The position numbers were made by a program, and so were the translations under genes. Shown in pieces: positions 1 to 12,578 of a DNA stretch of 22,082 bases; position 1 is the stretch's first letter, and every line of letters begins with the position of its first letter. The notes under the pieces were generated by a model that did no database searches, was not told the origin of the DNA, and saw only the letters and a program-made list of their open reading frames with translations. The DNA is from Phoronis ovalis (Eukaryota > Phoronida > Phoronidae): contig JAOXYB010015965.1 of assembly GCA_028565635.1 (NCBI GenBank), positions 7,286 through 29,367 of the forward strand. Reading direction: 5' to 3'.

Positions 1-111
1 ACCGGATTAAAGATATACAGTATTAACCGGATTAAAGATATACAGTATTAACCGGATTAAAGATATACAGTATTAACCGGATTAAAGATATACAGTATTA
101 ACTGGATTAAA
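1..111. repeat. 25-bp tandem repeat array, left end
   Basis: Four exact 25-bp units occupy 1-100, each beginning ACCGGATTAAAGATATACAG. A fifth partial, slightly diverged unit starts at 101 (ACTGGATTAAA). The array begins at the first base of the window, so its real length is unknown. It lies in the intron after the last visible exon of the left-arm gene. Confidence 0.95.
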
Positions 112-593
112 CTAGTTGGTTGTCTTGGGTAGAACGTGAGTTTAAGAGGTTAAACACTTTTGATGACATCGATGTATAAGTTTCCGCAGTTTTATAGGCC
201 TACGACGAATGTTTGCCCTGATATTCACGCAATACCAGTTTTCAAGCCAAGAAACCCTAACCCAACTACAAACTAAAATGTGGATAATATGAAGAAGACA
301 GTTTTAAAATACTTATAATCCTTATATGCTGTGGCTAGTGATATTCCATCGTAAATCTCAAAAATGTGTTGACAGTGTTTAGTATAGTTTGTAATATTTA
401 ATTATTCCATATAATACCGTTTCCTAAGCATTTTAATGCATATCGCAAGTGGTTCATATAATTTAAAGACATGCTTTTACTGTGTTTGGGTGAAATTCTT
501 ACTGAGCATATAATTTTCTATGAATTTTACGAGCTAAAAGTATATGCCTAGATTAAAATCATGTCTCAGATAAAGAAACTATATAGTACATAC

Positions 594-756
594 CTGGACC
601 AGATCCATCATAATACAAATTATGGATGAGGAATGTTTTTGAATTTAATATCGTTACACTTCCATTGACTCCATGATTTGGATTTTGAAATTCACCGACA
701 ATTAGATGTGCAGGGGGTTCAAAAACTGCTGGGACGTTAACGTGGCCGAAACTTAC
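594..756 (-). CDS. Exon 11, left-arm copy: DM13 domain 1 end and DM13 domain 2 start
   Basis: Exact mirror of 21327-21489 and the last visible exon before the left window edge. Confidence 0.9.
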
Positions 757-3700
757 CTGAAACGAAAAATATGCAAATGTTTGATAAAAAACATAAATAT
801 GTCTCGTAACCAGCTAGAAACATCACAAATTTAAAAATGTATTTGTGCAACAAGACGTGTGCACCTGAATATTGTGATTTTTTACATTTTACTGTAATGA
901 CTTATTCGTCTTCAACAGAATGCTGCGTGTTGGTTTCGATTTGAGAATATAAAATATTTCAGTCGGCACTATTTTCCCCACGAACATAAGCTAATGTGAT
1001 CTGCCACGCTATCAATGGAATAAATAAATTCAATGTTAACAACCGTTAAGTCATAAAAAATCATAGATAATACCTTAAAACATATTACAATTTAGACTGT
1101 GCTTAAAATGTTGAAATAATATATTACTCTGCGACAAGATCATGCCCTTGCACTAGAGTAGGAACTTTACAATGGTCTCTTACTGTACACACAACTTACA
1201 TTAAAGTCGGCACACCACACGGAAATCCACTTCAAATCCGTAATGTGTACTCCCTCTGGTAGATTCAGAGTAATGTTTTCATCTTTATATTCTCTTAGTT
1301 TGCTAGTTCTGAAATATAAAGTTTAGCACACCTCGTTTTTTTAGGAAGTGCTGGCTTTTTGAAGTCATATATACACCAGACAGGAATGAATCGAAGTACA
1401 TGTATTTTTTTAACGTGGCGTTTTAATATTAGCCCCTTTTTAAATCGAAACTTGTATTCGGTTCTGTTTGCTATTGGAGTGTGCGATTCATGGATATGTT
1501 TCATACGGATAATATTACATGCGAAATAATTGGCACTGTATTTAAAGGATAGACGTTCAATTAACAAAGAGATAATACCTAGGGAGCATTACCCTTTTAT
1601 AAAATTACATGAACGTTATAATAACTCGAAAACTTGTGTATGTCATACAGTTATGGTATTGTGGTATTTAGACGATGTTTTAGCTGTAAAATGACTTTAA
1701 AGACGTTAAATACATGTATGCTACCGTTTACAGGAACATGTCAATGTTATACTTCTAAATCCCGATATATGGCACAAGTCAATCAATAGACTATTTGCAT
1801 GCACTTGAGGGCGCTACAGTCACAGTGCAGTCAGACCCTTTCAATACCGTAATCCTTTAGTTATACACACAACCTTTTTTTTCTTAATCTGACTTTAGGA
1901 AAGATGTAACCAATAAAATTTAACAAAATAAAAAAACATTCAGTAATAAATAGTTGTTTATGTATTGATATGCTCACTAAAAGGAGGATATTTCTTAGAC
2001 CAAAGAACATCAGATTGCGTGAGCGCACGCAAAACTACCTCAGTGTTCATTCACAGAATGCGACATACCTGAGACTAGTGGCTCCACCAAGTGCATGCGA
2101 ATAGTCTATAAGAGGCCCCAAACTGTATTAATCTGCACGTGTTTTTCTCCTTTTTATTCCATTTTTACTTTTTTGGGTTAGTCGTGCATGGTGATCACTT
2201 TTATTGAAAACGAACAAGCCAGAGGTTGAAAATGCACTTTTAAAAATAAAAATGACATTCTTTTTGTGCATTGGAAGCCCGCAAAAAGTTTCGGATAGTT
2301 TGCACAATTTCTCACCAGGTGGCCTAAATTAGGCTTTAGCAAAAACGTTTACTGGCCACACCATCACGAAAAATCAAGTTTAGACTAGACACATAATCTC
2401 AATGTGTGATTGGATAAAAATATCATAATCTCAGGTTACAGTTTATGGAAAGAATTATTGCATATATACCAATTTGGGAATACACAAACACGAACGTTTA
2501 AGAAATGGCATGTTTTCGATAATATTCATACATTTTTTAAAGATAATTTAATGTGTTAGAACCTGCATGGAATCCGCTGTGATATGTTAACAATTCAGTT
2601 AATGCAAAGTTAGAAGTAAATAAAAATTATATCATTTACCCTCCAAGTTCATCAGCTATAGCTACGCCTGTGTGATCAACTTCATCACTGGCATTGTTCT
2701 TGAAACCAATCCAAAAGTATGCAGCTGAAAACATAAAACATGCAGTGTAATTCGGTGACGCAGAACTAGGTCAATCCGACACTGAACTCTATTTTATTTT
2801 GCCATGTTGCTCAAAATAAAAAGTGGTAATTTCAGATGAATTTAAATATAGACACCTTATACAGATGAATAAACTTCAAAAGTGTTCGATACCGAATAAC
2901 CGTAAAAATAGCTTGACTGGCAGTACAAGTCCACTTTCTAGTTTATTGGCAAAAATAGCAACTTCCTACTATGACATTATTGGGTACAAACATTTCCACG
3001 AAAAGCTTGAAATTATAAACTTTAAATTAATAGTTGAGAGCATGTATTTTTTAAAAAATATATTTTATTGATTTGTTGGTGTAAGGTAAGATTCAAGCAA
3101 ATTCAGTATAAACTTGAAAATGTCTTTGGAATGGTCATACATTTTGATAAAGCCACAACTCAGTCTCGATAGCCCCACGCAAACACCAGGAAGTTGTTTA
3201 ACCATTGCTTTTAAGGCTGATTTCAATAGATTATTAGTAACTCGCAAATCATGTTATTTATAATCATGAATTTTACATATTTTCTAAAATGCGTATTTAT
3301 ACACGATGCGTTCTGACAAATTTTAAATGTTGGTTATACTAATGTGTGATCATTGTATTTACCTGCTTAGATAATACGTTGGAGCCATTGAAATATTATT
3401 CAATATCATAGTCAGTGGTATATTACAAGTTCACGGTTACTAATTAATGAAATTGCTGAATATCATACGTACACCTGCGTAAACATTTACAGTTAATGGA
3501 TTTTTAAAGCTAAAGAAAGTTACCATTTTAATCAACATATTGCTTACAGGGGCTTAGGGGCCAACGGTCCCATAACAAGCACTCTATTACCCGTGTGATT
3601 AAAACCCGTAAACTTATTTTGTCACCTGATAAAATAGAAAGCAGCTAACACTAATGAAATATAGAGCCTTAAATAATATATGTCGGGGAATCAGCAGCTT

Positions 3701-6700
3701 AATTAATCGTGCAATCTTACCAGTAGTGGAATAGTTTCTTTATAATTTCGTTTTTAATAAGCAAATTAAGTGAAACTTAATTAGACACCAGCTCAAGATG
3801 TCATTATTTCACACTTCAAATTATGGCTTGAATTGACATTTTGTTTGGTTTTACTACAATTAAATAGGTACTCGTTAAAACATGCAAATGATAAAATAAA
3901 TTACCTGGACCTTCGCCGTCATAGTTGAAGTTTACAATTCGAATGGTGTCGGCATCCACTGCGAACACTTCTCCGGACAACCCGTGGGTGACATTTTTAA
4001 AACTGCCAATGAATTTACCATTGTAATCCGTTTCTGGCGAAAAGAGAGAAAAGCACCGTGTAACAAGATATCATTACTGAGAGTAGATCAAATTCTAGCT
4101 ATATATTTTGTGTAGACGCCATTTTACCAGCTTACTTTTGTAAATTACACAAGTGACCGGATTAATCGAGCTACCTATCGTTTCCCATTACTATTTAACC
4201 ACGTCGCACAGTCTTACTTGTTTTTTCAGGTTCGGCAGTAGTGTTTACCGCTTCAGATTCTGGGGTTGCTTCTGCTTCTGGTTCAGAAGTTCCTCCAGCT
4301 TCTACTTCACTAGTGGGCTCCGGTTCACCTACAGTCAGTGGTGAGCTACTCGTGACAGGGAAACGCTGACATTGTGGAGTGATTGTATTAGGCTTCCATC
4401 CCAAAGCCACCCAAGTTGAAGATTTAACCCTCATAACGACATCGATTTCTTCAAGCTATAACAAGCAGGACATTGTCGTGTGTAGTTACTGTAGAAGGAT
4501 GTGCAATTTCAAGAATAAAGACTAACATTTCTGTATAGCCTCTTTCTGAACTCGAATGTCTTGTGATAAGGTTGTGATAAGAAAATTGTATTTAATTAAG
4601 CAGAATACCTATATAAAAAAGTAATATATAAAGGTGAACAATATTTGTATATGTCAAAAGCGGTAATTCAGTTCAAATTCAAATATTGTGTTGCTTTATT
4701 TTTCAAGATTATTTTCCTTTGCACGCACTTGTACGTATTTCACAGTAATAAATAAAATAGTTATGAATGCAGAAATGTATTTTCCATATTTATTATCGAA
4801 TGCGGTGTATAAATATATGTTTCGACACAGCGTTTGCAGATTATTACCTCTTCTGTACATGTATCGATTATGTATTCAAAATAGTTGTTTTACCATTAAA
4901 TGTGTGCTTATTTATGCTTTCATCATGATTTGTCCATATTGTCATCTGAATGCTTCCAGCAGAAGCTGAACATGCCTCAGGAGAAGACCTAATAGAGGGT
5001 CACTGAACATCAGTGAGGAATCCATATTATTACAAAAAAGTATTGCAGTTATTTAATATAACTCACCTCAGGAAGGACCTTCCAGTAGAGATCATACTCA
5101 TTTGCTCGAAGTTGTCTATACATATAATCGTCATACGAAACGATGACTGTATCGATACTGGACGCTAGAAGCAGAACAAATCAACACATCATGTAGTTGA
5201 ATGTATTTAAGTTTTACGTGTGAACTTTACGTAGTGTCAGTTTACCATACAATATTCAAAGCTCATATAGTACAAGTTATATTCCAGCACCATTTGTTAT
5301 CGTAATCAAAATAAAAACGGGCTGAAATAAAGTGGGAATCATTAGACATGACTTACTCGTGTTGCATCCCTCACCCATCCAGCCGGCCATACAGTAACAT
5401 TGCTTCTTTGGGTAAACCGTCGACTTGATGTCAATACATTCACCATGTACGCAGTCTGCATTATCCACACATTCGTCTGAATAAAAGGTAGACAATACAT
5501 AGGCAACATATCTAACGTGTAATAGATTTATCACAAGAATGTTTTATTTAAAGTTAATCATATCCAATAGAGTACAGCCGCGAACACAATGTTAGTTAAC
5601 TTGTAAAGTATAGTGTCGATTATTGAGTAATATGGCTCGTAAGATGTCTTTGAAAAATCGTTGAATTGCTGTATTGTTTAAGTTTAGAAATAAACCAAGT
5701 TCCGAGGTTTCACAATGGCGCCATCATAATGTAGTCAAAGGTGTCTATAAAAGACGTCTAATGGAGCTACGAACACTGCCCTTTATAAGCAGACGATGTG
5801 CACATGTTGCTGTTTTTAATGTTTTACTAATTGTACATATTAACTTAACTGGCCTGTAGACAAGTTGTCGTTGTATATACGCGAGCACTTTATAAAGACT
5901 GGGCTGTATTTGTAAAGACTATATTATATATGCATATCGACTGGGAGAAGGGACAGTTTTCATAATCATATGTGTTAAGATATAACAATAATTTTAAAAA
6001 CTTAATTGTTCAATAAGTAACTATATTCCGAAATGGGATATAGTTTAACTGCTATTGTTTAAGGAGTGATTGGGTTTAGTTCATTCCATCAGACCAAATG
6101 TCTGCATAAGCGAAATTCTCATCTAAAAGTCCCTGTGATCTGTATAGCACGTGTACGTTACATCATTTTTAGAACGTTACGATGACGAAAGCACAAGGAC
6201 CAAATGAGCTAAAATATAGTAAAATTCTCACCTTTATTTTCACAGTTGTCACCAGAGTATAACTTTTCACATTCGCATTTTCCGTTTGCGACGTTGCCGT
6301 GACCAGAGCAATCGGAGGTAAATGAAGATTCTAAAACAAGAGATTAGTTATACAGTGTAAGGGGGGAAATATCAAAACATTGAAATTATCATTGATAGTA
6401 AAATTTATAAACATGTAGAAATTAATCAAAGATACATATCTCAACTATAGAATATACGTATTTTGTGCCTTTATAAAATAATTAGAGATCAAGGTATCTG
6501 TTTGCTATGACCGGTGTAATCCCAAAATATTAAACAGGAAATATCACTTATCATGACACCTTTTCGGCCAAATAAATTAAAGTGCCATGATTTCCACGTG
6601 CTGTGCACCTCCTGTGTTCACCTACCAGATAAATATTTTGAAGAATATCACATGAAATACACATTATAGCTATCACTTATAACTCAAGGAATATTGCAAA

Positions 6701-9504
6701 AAATACGCATAAAAGTCAAACTTCTACGACTACCGGTAAAATAGCACAGCTACCAGGTAACACATACTAGAATTACATTGGTAAATATCGCTTGCATTAT
6801 AGCATGAAGCATATATAATACCTACCATTTACAATTCGGATATCTGCACAGCTCCAGAATATGTAACCAGCAGCTCCAGCAGACCATTCAGCCGCCTGCC
6901 TCCGAAGTCTAAGAACACAGCTATCACATAGGAATCCAGGGGGTAATGTAACCTCTTGAAGTTGAGCACTATAATATACCCGACAAATGTCTGACATTTC
7001 AGGCCATGTATAGATTTACTTTCTGGGAGGAATTACTTAAGAACAAAAAATACCGCCCACTATTTCTTTAGTCTAATAAAATTAAAAATATTCTGCTGGT
7101 TAAGATAACGAAGTTGGCTAGTGCAACATTTGATAAGCCTGTAACTTATTTTAATAACTTAAAAGTTTATCTTTGTGCCACTAATTTAAGGTCGTGCAGT
7201 AATGAAACTTACGCTGAAAGGTTCGTTATCGTAAGGGGTACCACAGAAATATACAGACGTATACAGACATGTACCTCTAAATTATCAACTACCCAAAACC
7301 GTACTTCATGCAGTATTTACATGCAGTACATACTTCATGCAGTATGTACTCAGAAAAGGGAAATATCGCATGTAAGAGCGAGAATTCCGCTCACGGAAAG
7401 TTTTGCAAAAATATTAATGACTTCCTAATGGGGCTAGAAGAGTTCCGCCTTGCGGAAATTGTCCGCAAAGTACTAAACTTTACATAACAAATATTTGTGA
7501 GTAAAAAAAAGTATGAAATTGAAATATATTTTTTACGGTGAAATTGGCTCACGTGCGCAAAAAAATGGAACATTTTAATTCTTGTGATTTTTAGGGGGAT
7601 ATTATTTTCGCTCTGGAGCAACTTCTACCGGATGGATTTTCACAAAACAAACTGTAAAATAAAGGTAATATAATTATCTAGAGGGACCTGGGTGTAGCAA
7701 AATAAAATTCTTGCAAATACCTTATTTAGCCTGTCCACAGGCTGAGGAAAGACTAATTATATAAGGATTTAATATATTGATAGTTGACAATTTTGATAAT
7801 TTTCCTCATATTTCGTCATTTATAACAATGCTATCAATAAATTGATCATTATTAGTGCTGAAAATAAAAAGATATAAAATTGGGGTTTTCGGGCCTATGG
7901 TATCGAACTATCAAAATTTAAATATGACTAAATATAAGTTACACAGTTGAAAAAGTACAATTTATCATCACTGTAGACAATTTGAGAAAAAAAAAATCAC
8001 TTTAGGCAATTTGAGTAAACAAAATATTTAATGATACAAATTGCATTATTCACACTGAGTCCAGTCTAATTAATACCTTATTGCAAATTTGATTTATCTT
8101 CTTTACAGGCCTTCCATTCCAAATAGAATCGCGATCCTAGGTACACCTGATCTGAGATGGCCCAGTTTGTTTTTAGTTCAACTTATATGTCAATTATTCT
8201 TTGTTTATATGCTAAATTACTCCAGCCTATTGGTTAGAACACCTGTGATTTATTACATGGAGATCATTTTATGAACGGTTGACCTGTGAAATCACAAGTT
8301 AAGCTCCACCCCTATTTCCACATTGTAAAATACTATTTGTCTCAATTACCTTTTCACGTGATAATATCACCTATCTTTTTGCTAGGTATGTTTTGCAAAC
8401 AAAAAATGATTAAGTCTGGTATACTTGAAATGCACGACATAAACATTTAATAGAAATTGGAAGCTTTTTGTGGGTTTGTTTACAGTGGTTTAATATCCGG
8501 GTCACGTGACCAATACCCGCTAAAATTGGATCAGCATTCACTATCAAATTTAGGCCATTTGAGAAATTGATATACCAATTTATCATCATTTTTACTCTCT
8601 TAGGAATCTGCAATGTTTATGAAATACAATATGCTTACAGAAAATGCTTTTTACAAGGGATTTGAGCAATAAATTAAATGTTGACCTCGTGTTGGCATGC
8701 GCTACTATGAACGAGATCTTGCCAGCCGGGTACGTATAGCAAAAAGGCCGGTACGGTTATGGGAAACTGTAAATATGAGGTACATGTCTGTATACGTTAA
8801 TGTACCCCGGGTACATTTCTGTAGTATCCCTTGCGACAACGACCCTTCCAGACATACTTACGTAGAATCGTTGAGTCCTGTCCAACTAGTATTTAGTGCA
8901 GGAGCAAGCTGATATAAAACCGTACCATTGTCAGAAAGTATTTCTAGACGGTAGCCACCCTGCAATAAGGGATATTTTTTTTTGTTTTTATGAATATTCA
9001 TATATTTCATATTGAATTGCAGATAATGTTAAATGATAAAGTGAATAAGTAATACAGATCCCTTCCACCAGGTGACGCTGGTGAAGATACTTGAAGTTGG
9101 TACTGTTAAGGAAATCGGTTCGATCATTATGCCAGATTAAGCTTTATAAAGTCCTGACACATTATTTGCGGAAACCTTGCAAGTCATATCAACCGAGAAG
9201 ATATTATTTTAAGCTGAAAAGATCGTTCGTAAATGTCATAGGTGTTAATATAGTGTTAAATGAAGCATTAACGTGACATGATCATGTTGTAAGATCAAAT
9301 GTTTACTTGCTATACGAAAGGAACTCACTTCAAAATATAATTGAGGTCAAATATAGGCAGTTTCATATTACATCTAATGATTCACCAACATGGACTCTAG
9401 AAACAGATGTTTATTAATACCTACCCTGTGTGGATAAGATAGATGCCACGACACATTCAAATTGGCGCCTGCAGGTAAATTTGTTATATAACTGCCATTT
9501 AAAC
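594..9504 (-). CDS. Skeletor-like multidomain secreted protein, partial at both ends, left-arm mirror copy
   Basis: This is the exact mirror of the right-arm gene. Exons in transcription order on the - strand: 9504-9425, 8959-8862, 6968-6826, 6330-6232, 5476-5357, 5164-5067, 4455-4218, 4033-3905, 2724-2640, 1308-1200, 756-594. Splice sites, phases and the 453-residue product are identical. The two copies lie head to head across the axis, both lacking their first exon(s), and both run out of the window 3'. If the palindrome is an artefact, this and the right-arm copy are one locus. Confidence 0.88.
1200..1308 (-). CDS. Exon 10, left-arm copy: DM13 domain 1 with conserved cysteine
   Basis: Exact mirror of 20775-20883. 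It encodes the S-V-W-C-A-D-F segment. Confidence 0.92.
1786..2109. mobile_element. MITE-like element, left arm
   Basis: Exact mirror of 19974-20297, with the same terminal inverted repeats; the internal hairpin is at 2015-2032. Confidence 0.78.
2640..2724 (-). CDS. Exon 9, left-arm copy: DM13 domain 1, middle
   Basis: Exact mirror of 19359-19443. It opens with AYFWIG. Confidence 0.92.
3905..4033 (-). CDS. Exon 8, left-arm copy: DM13 domain 1, N-terminal part
   Basis: Exact mirror of 18050-18178. It ends in the Y-D-G-E-G-P motif. Confidence 0.92.
4218..4455 (-). CDS. Exon 7, left-arm copy: DOMON-like second half and acidic linker
   Basis: Exact mirror of 17628-17865. It encodes TWVALGWKP and the Ser/Thr/Pro/Glu-rich linker. 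Confidence 0.88.
5067..5164 (-). CDS. Exon 6, left-arm copy: DOMON-like first half
   Basis: Exact mirror of 16919-17016. It encodes the Y-D-L-Y-W-K-V strand. Confidence 0.8.
5357..5476 (-). CDS. Exon 5, left-arm copy: EGF-like module 2
   Basis: Exact mirror of 16607-16726, the six-cysteine EGF exon. Confidence 0.92.
6232..6330 (-). CDS. Exon 4, left-arm copy: EGF-like module 1
   Basis: Exact mirror of 15753-15851, the four-cysteine EGF-like exon with symmetric 1-1 phases. Confidence 0.87.
6826..6968 (-). CDS. Exon 3, left-arm copy: C-terminal part of the AA15-like domain
   Basis: Exact mirror of 15115-15257. It encodes the C-x-x-C and FWSCADIRI segment. Confidence 0.83.
7208..7304 (+). repeat. 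Dispersed repeat copy B, left arm
   Basis: Exact mirror of 14779-14875. Confidence 0.75.
8751..8857 (-). repeat. Dispersed repeat copy A, left arm
   Basis: Exact mirror of 13226-13332. Confidence 0.75.
8862..8959 (-). CDS. Exon 2, left-arm copy: AA15/chitin-binding-4-like domain, part 2
   Basis: Exact mirror of 13124-13221. It encodes the GGYRLEIL segment. Confidence 0.85.
9425..9504 (-). CDS. Exon 1, left-arm copy: AA15/chitin-binding-4-like domain, part 1
   Basis: Exact mirror of 12579-12658, with the same acceptor and GTAGGT donor read on the - strand. It encodes the L-P-A-G and W-H-L-S-Y-P-H-R segment. Confidence 0.82.
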
Positions 9505-9910
9505 CTGTGAAAATAAAGATCAAATAAACAACTTCATGTGCGAATTTTTCTACATGTGTAAGAAAACGTTAAAGCCTCAAGTGCTCGAATATATTAGCGC
9601 ATGAGAGGGATGTCAGTCATACATCCTATGGTGTGTAAAGGCATGGGAAACAACATTGCTGTATTTTTTCCATATTTTCAATTTAGACATATAATATGAT
9701 ATTTTTAGAAAAACAGATGGATATTTATGTTGTTAAGCTTATTTTTTTAATTATCAATTTAATACTCATTTGTAGCATTTCTGTATCGTAGTAGAAACAT
9801 TCACTCATTGAGAGCCTCGCAGTTGCTGTCTGTTAGTTCATTATGTAAACAGTTCTTAAAAAATAATCATGTTATTACTTAAAGAAATAAAATCATATTA
9901 ATCAAAAAAT

Positions 9911-10051
9911 GGTTTATTGAATGTAGATCTGGTTATTACAGTACCATGGCTTATATTGGTTTATTGGATGTATATCTGGTTATTACAGTACCGTTGTTTA
10001 TATTGTTTTATTGGATGCAGATCTGGTTATTACAGTACCATTGCTTATATT
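9911..10051. repeat. 47-bp tandem repeat, three copies, left arm
   Basis: Mirror of 12032-12172. Units start at 9911, 9958 and 10005, and each contains ATCTGGTTATTACAGTAC. Confidence 0.9.
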
Positions 10052-10589
10052 GATTTACAAATGTCCAGTTTTACAATGCAGACCTACTAGCTTAATTATA
10101 CTAATTTTTAAAATGATAACGCAATGACCCTAGCTGCTCGTATACTGTCTTCATAGTGTCTACTGCAACAAGTAAACTAAGCAGACTAAGACTTCATTTA
10201 CATATTAAAATACTTCAAATAACCTAGAAAATATAATGACGTCACTAAACTGCTTGCTGACGAATTTGCAAGCATTCTTCTAAGAAATTGTATAGCAATG
10301 TGTTCCGGCATCCGGAAAAAGTTGTGTACTCAATACAACTGCTTTATATGCTAACGGTCCTTGTTCCGTTGAAACTAGATTATACAGTATATGTTTTAAT
10401 GTGTATCGGACAAACACTAAACATGCATGTATATGTACATGTACTGCGATCATGATTAGCTAATTTGTTTAGAAAAGTATACCACGTGTGGAACAGATGC
10501 ATATTATTACTATACATTTGTTTTTATTATGCCCTAATATATGCTTACAGTGGAAAAGAATAAAAAAGTAAAAATCGTAAAAGAAACGT

Positions 10590-10686
10590 AGACAATCGAG
10601 AATTAAATCAGTGACCTTTAGATTTTGAATTTAACGCTCTCCAAACTAAGCTATGTTCCTGGTCTTCCAACTGAGCTATGTTCCCC
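10590..10686 (-). repeat. tRNA-like (SINE-type) element, left arm
   Basis: Exact mirror of 11397-11493, on the - strand. Confidence 0.5.
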
Positions 10687-10989
10687 GATTTCTATTTATG
10701 TTGCTATATAATCGTATATTGTTAAGAGTAAACATGCAACGATTGTTGAAACTGATGACTGACTAGTACTAATGATTTATTCGCAAACGTACGTGCGGTT
10801 TCAAAACATCTACTATTTCATAAATGTATATGTTATCTCTATGTTGAATCTATTTGAAGTTCATATTTGTATTTCAAGGAAGTAACTATCTGCCTGTTGT
10901 GCCACATGACATTGAATAAATAATCACGTGTAGCAAAGCAAAGAGAGATAGAATTGAAAAAACCGATCAAATAAATATTTAGACTGCCG

Positions 10990-11011
10990 TATGTGTGTGT
11001 GTGTGTGTGTA

Positions 11012-11071
<60 letters not shown>

Positions 11072-11093
11072 TACACACACACACACACACATA
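10990..11093. repeat. Composite (TG)n-(TA)n-(CA)n microsatellite at the palindrome axis
   Basis: A TG-rich tract with a few TA interruptions (about 10990-11023) runs into an uninterrupted alternating TA tract (about 11024-11059), which runs into the matching CA-rich tract (about 11060-11093). The whole block is self-complementary and centred on the arm junction. Such DNA can extrude a cruciform or fold back and prime on itself. The Met/Cys/Val/Tyr/Ile/His-rich reading frames crossing it on both strands are simple translations of the microsatellite, not genes. Confidence 0.95.
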
Positions 11094-11396
11094 CGGCAGT
11101 CTAAATATTTATTTGATCGGTTTTTTCAATTCTATCTCTCTTTGCTTTGCTACACGTGATTATTTATTCAATGTCATGTGGCACAACAGGCAGATAGTTA
11201 CTTCCTTGAAATACAAATATGAACTTCAAATAGATTCAACATAGAGATAACATATACATTTATGAAATAGTAGATGTTTTGAAACCGCACGTACGTTTGC
11301 GAATAAATCATTAGTACTAGTCAGTCATCAGTTTCAACAATCGTTGCATGTTTACTCTTAACAATATACGATTATATAGCAACATAAATAGAAATC

Positions 11397-11493
11397 GGGG
11401 AACATAGCTCAGTTGGAAGACCAGGAACATAGCTTAGTTTGGAGAGCGTTAAATTCAAAATCTAAAGGTCACTGATTTAATTCTCGATTGTCT
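11397..11493 (+). repeat. tRNA-like (SINE-type) element with duplicated 5' half, right arm
   Basis: ATAGCTCAGTTGG and then ATAGCTTAGTTTGGAGAGC both resemble a tRNA D-arm/A-box. They are followed by an anticodon-arm-like stretch (loop TTCAAAA, CAA at the anticodon position) and a degenerate B-box-like GGTCACTGATTTAATTC. The D-stem GCTT/GAGC pairs, allowing G-T. The second A-box copy inserts about 25 bp, so a normal tRNA cannot fold from the whole element. It is probably a tRNA-derived SINE head or tRNA pseudogene; no 3' tail could be assigned. Confidence 0.5.
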
Positions 11494-12031
11494 ACGTTTC
11501 TTTTACGATTTTTACTTTTTTATTCTTTTCCACTGTAAGCATATATTAGGGCATAATAAAAACAAATGTATAGTAATAATATGCATCTGTTCCACACGTG
11601 GTATACTTTTCTAAACAAATTAGCTAATCATGATCGCAGTACATGTACATATACATGCATGTTTAGTGTTTGTCCGATACACATTAAAACATATACTGTA
11701 TAATCTAGTTTCAACGGAACAAGGACCGTTAGCATATAAAGCAGTTGTATTGAGTACACAACTTTTTCCGGATGCCGGAACACATTGCTATACAATTTCT
11801 TAGAAGAATGCTTGCAAATTCGTCAGCAAGCAGTTTAGTGACGTCATTATATTTTCTAGGTTATTTGAAGTATTTTAATATGTAAATGAAGTCTTAGTCT
11901 GCTTAGTTTACTTGTTGCAGTAGACACTATGAAGACAGTATACGAGCAGCTAGGGTCATTGCGTTATCATTTTAAAAATTAGTATAATTAAGCTAGTAGG
12001 TCTGCATTGTAAAACTGGACATTTGTAAATC

Positions 12032-12172
12032 AATATAAGCAATGGTACTGTAATAACCAGATCTGCATCCAATAAAACAATATAAACAACGGTACTGTAA
12101 TAACCAGATATACATCCAATAAACCAATATAAGCCATGGTACTGTAATAACCAGATCTACATTCAATAAACC
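12032..12172. repeat. 47-bp tandem repeat, three copies, right arm
   Basis: Three consecutive 47-bp units, each containing GTACTGTAATAACCAGAT and a CCAATAAA-like segment, differ by a few substitutions. A partial fourth unit fades out before 12032. The units begin and end without visible target-site duplication, so this looks like a minisatellite within non-coding DNA. Confidence 0.9.
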
Positions 12173-12578
12173 ATTTTTTGATTAATATGATTTTATTTCT
12201 TTAAGTAATAACATGATTATTTTTTAAGAACTGTTTACATAATGAACTAACAGACAGCAACTGCGAGGCTCTCAATGAGTGAATGTTTCTACTACGATAC
12301 AGAAATGCTACAAATGAGTATTAAATTGATAATTAAAAAAATAAGCTTAACAACATAAATATCCATCTGTTTTTCTAAAAATATCATATTATATGTCTAA
12401 ATTGAAAATATGGAAAAAATACAGCAATGTTGTTTCCCATGCCTTTACACACCATAGGATGTATGACTGACATCCCTCTCATGCGCTAATATATTCGAGC
12501 ACTTGAGGCTTTAACGTTTTCTTACACATGTAGAAAAATTCGCACATGAAGTTGTTTATTTGATCTTTATTTTCACAG

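Larger units (their letters stand above)
11094..12578 (+). other. Non-coding stretch between axis and exon 1 (mirror 9505-10989)
   Basis: It holds the tRNA-like element and the 47-bp tandem repeat listed separately. No ATG here opens a convincing signal-peptide exon ending in a phase-1 donor, so I read it as intron upstream of exon 1 rather than promoter. The rest is AT-rich sequence in which I see no feature. Confidence 0.6.

Noticed and set aside
10839-11244. Overlapping opposite-strand 83-codon frames at the axis, rich in M/C/V/Y/I/H/T
   Set aside because: They are translations of the TG/TA/CA microsatellite and its flank, with no domain; the mirror symmetry makes both appear.
11800-11886. 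ATG opening M-L-A-N-S-S-A-S-S and a hydrophobic stretch at about 11809, a possible first exon with signal peptide
   Set aside because: The frame stops within about 25 codons, the hydrophobic core is weak and no convincing phase-1 donor joins it to exon 1.
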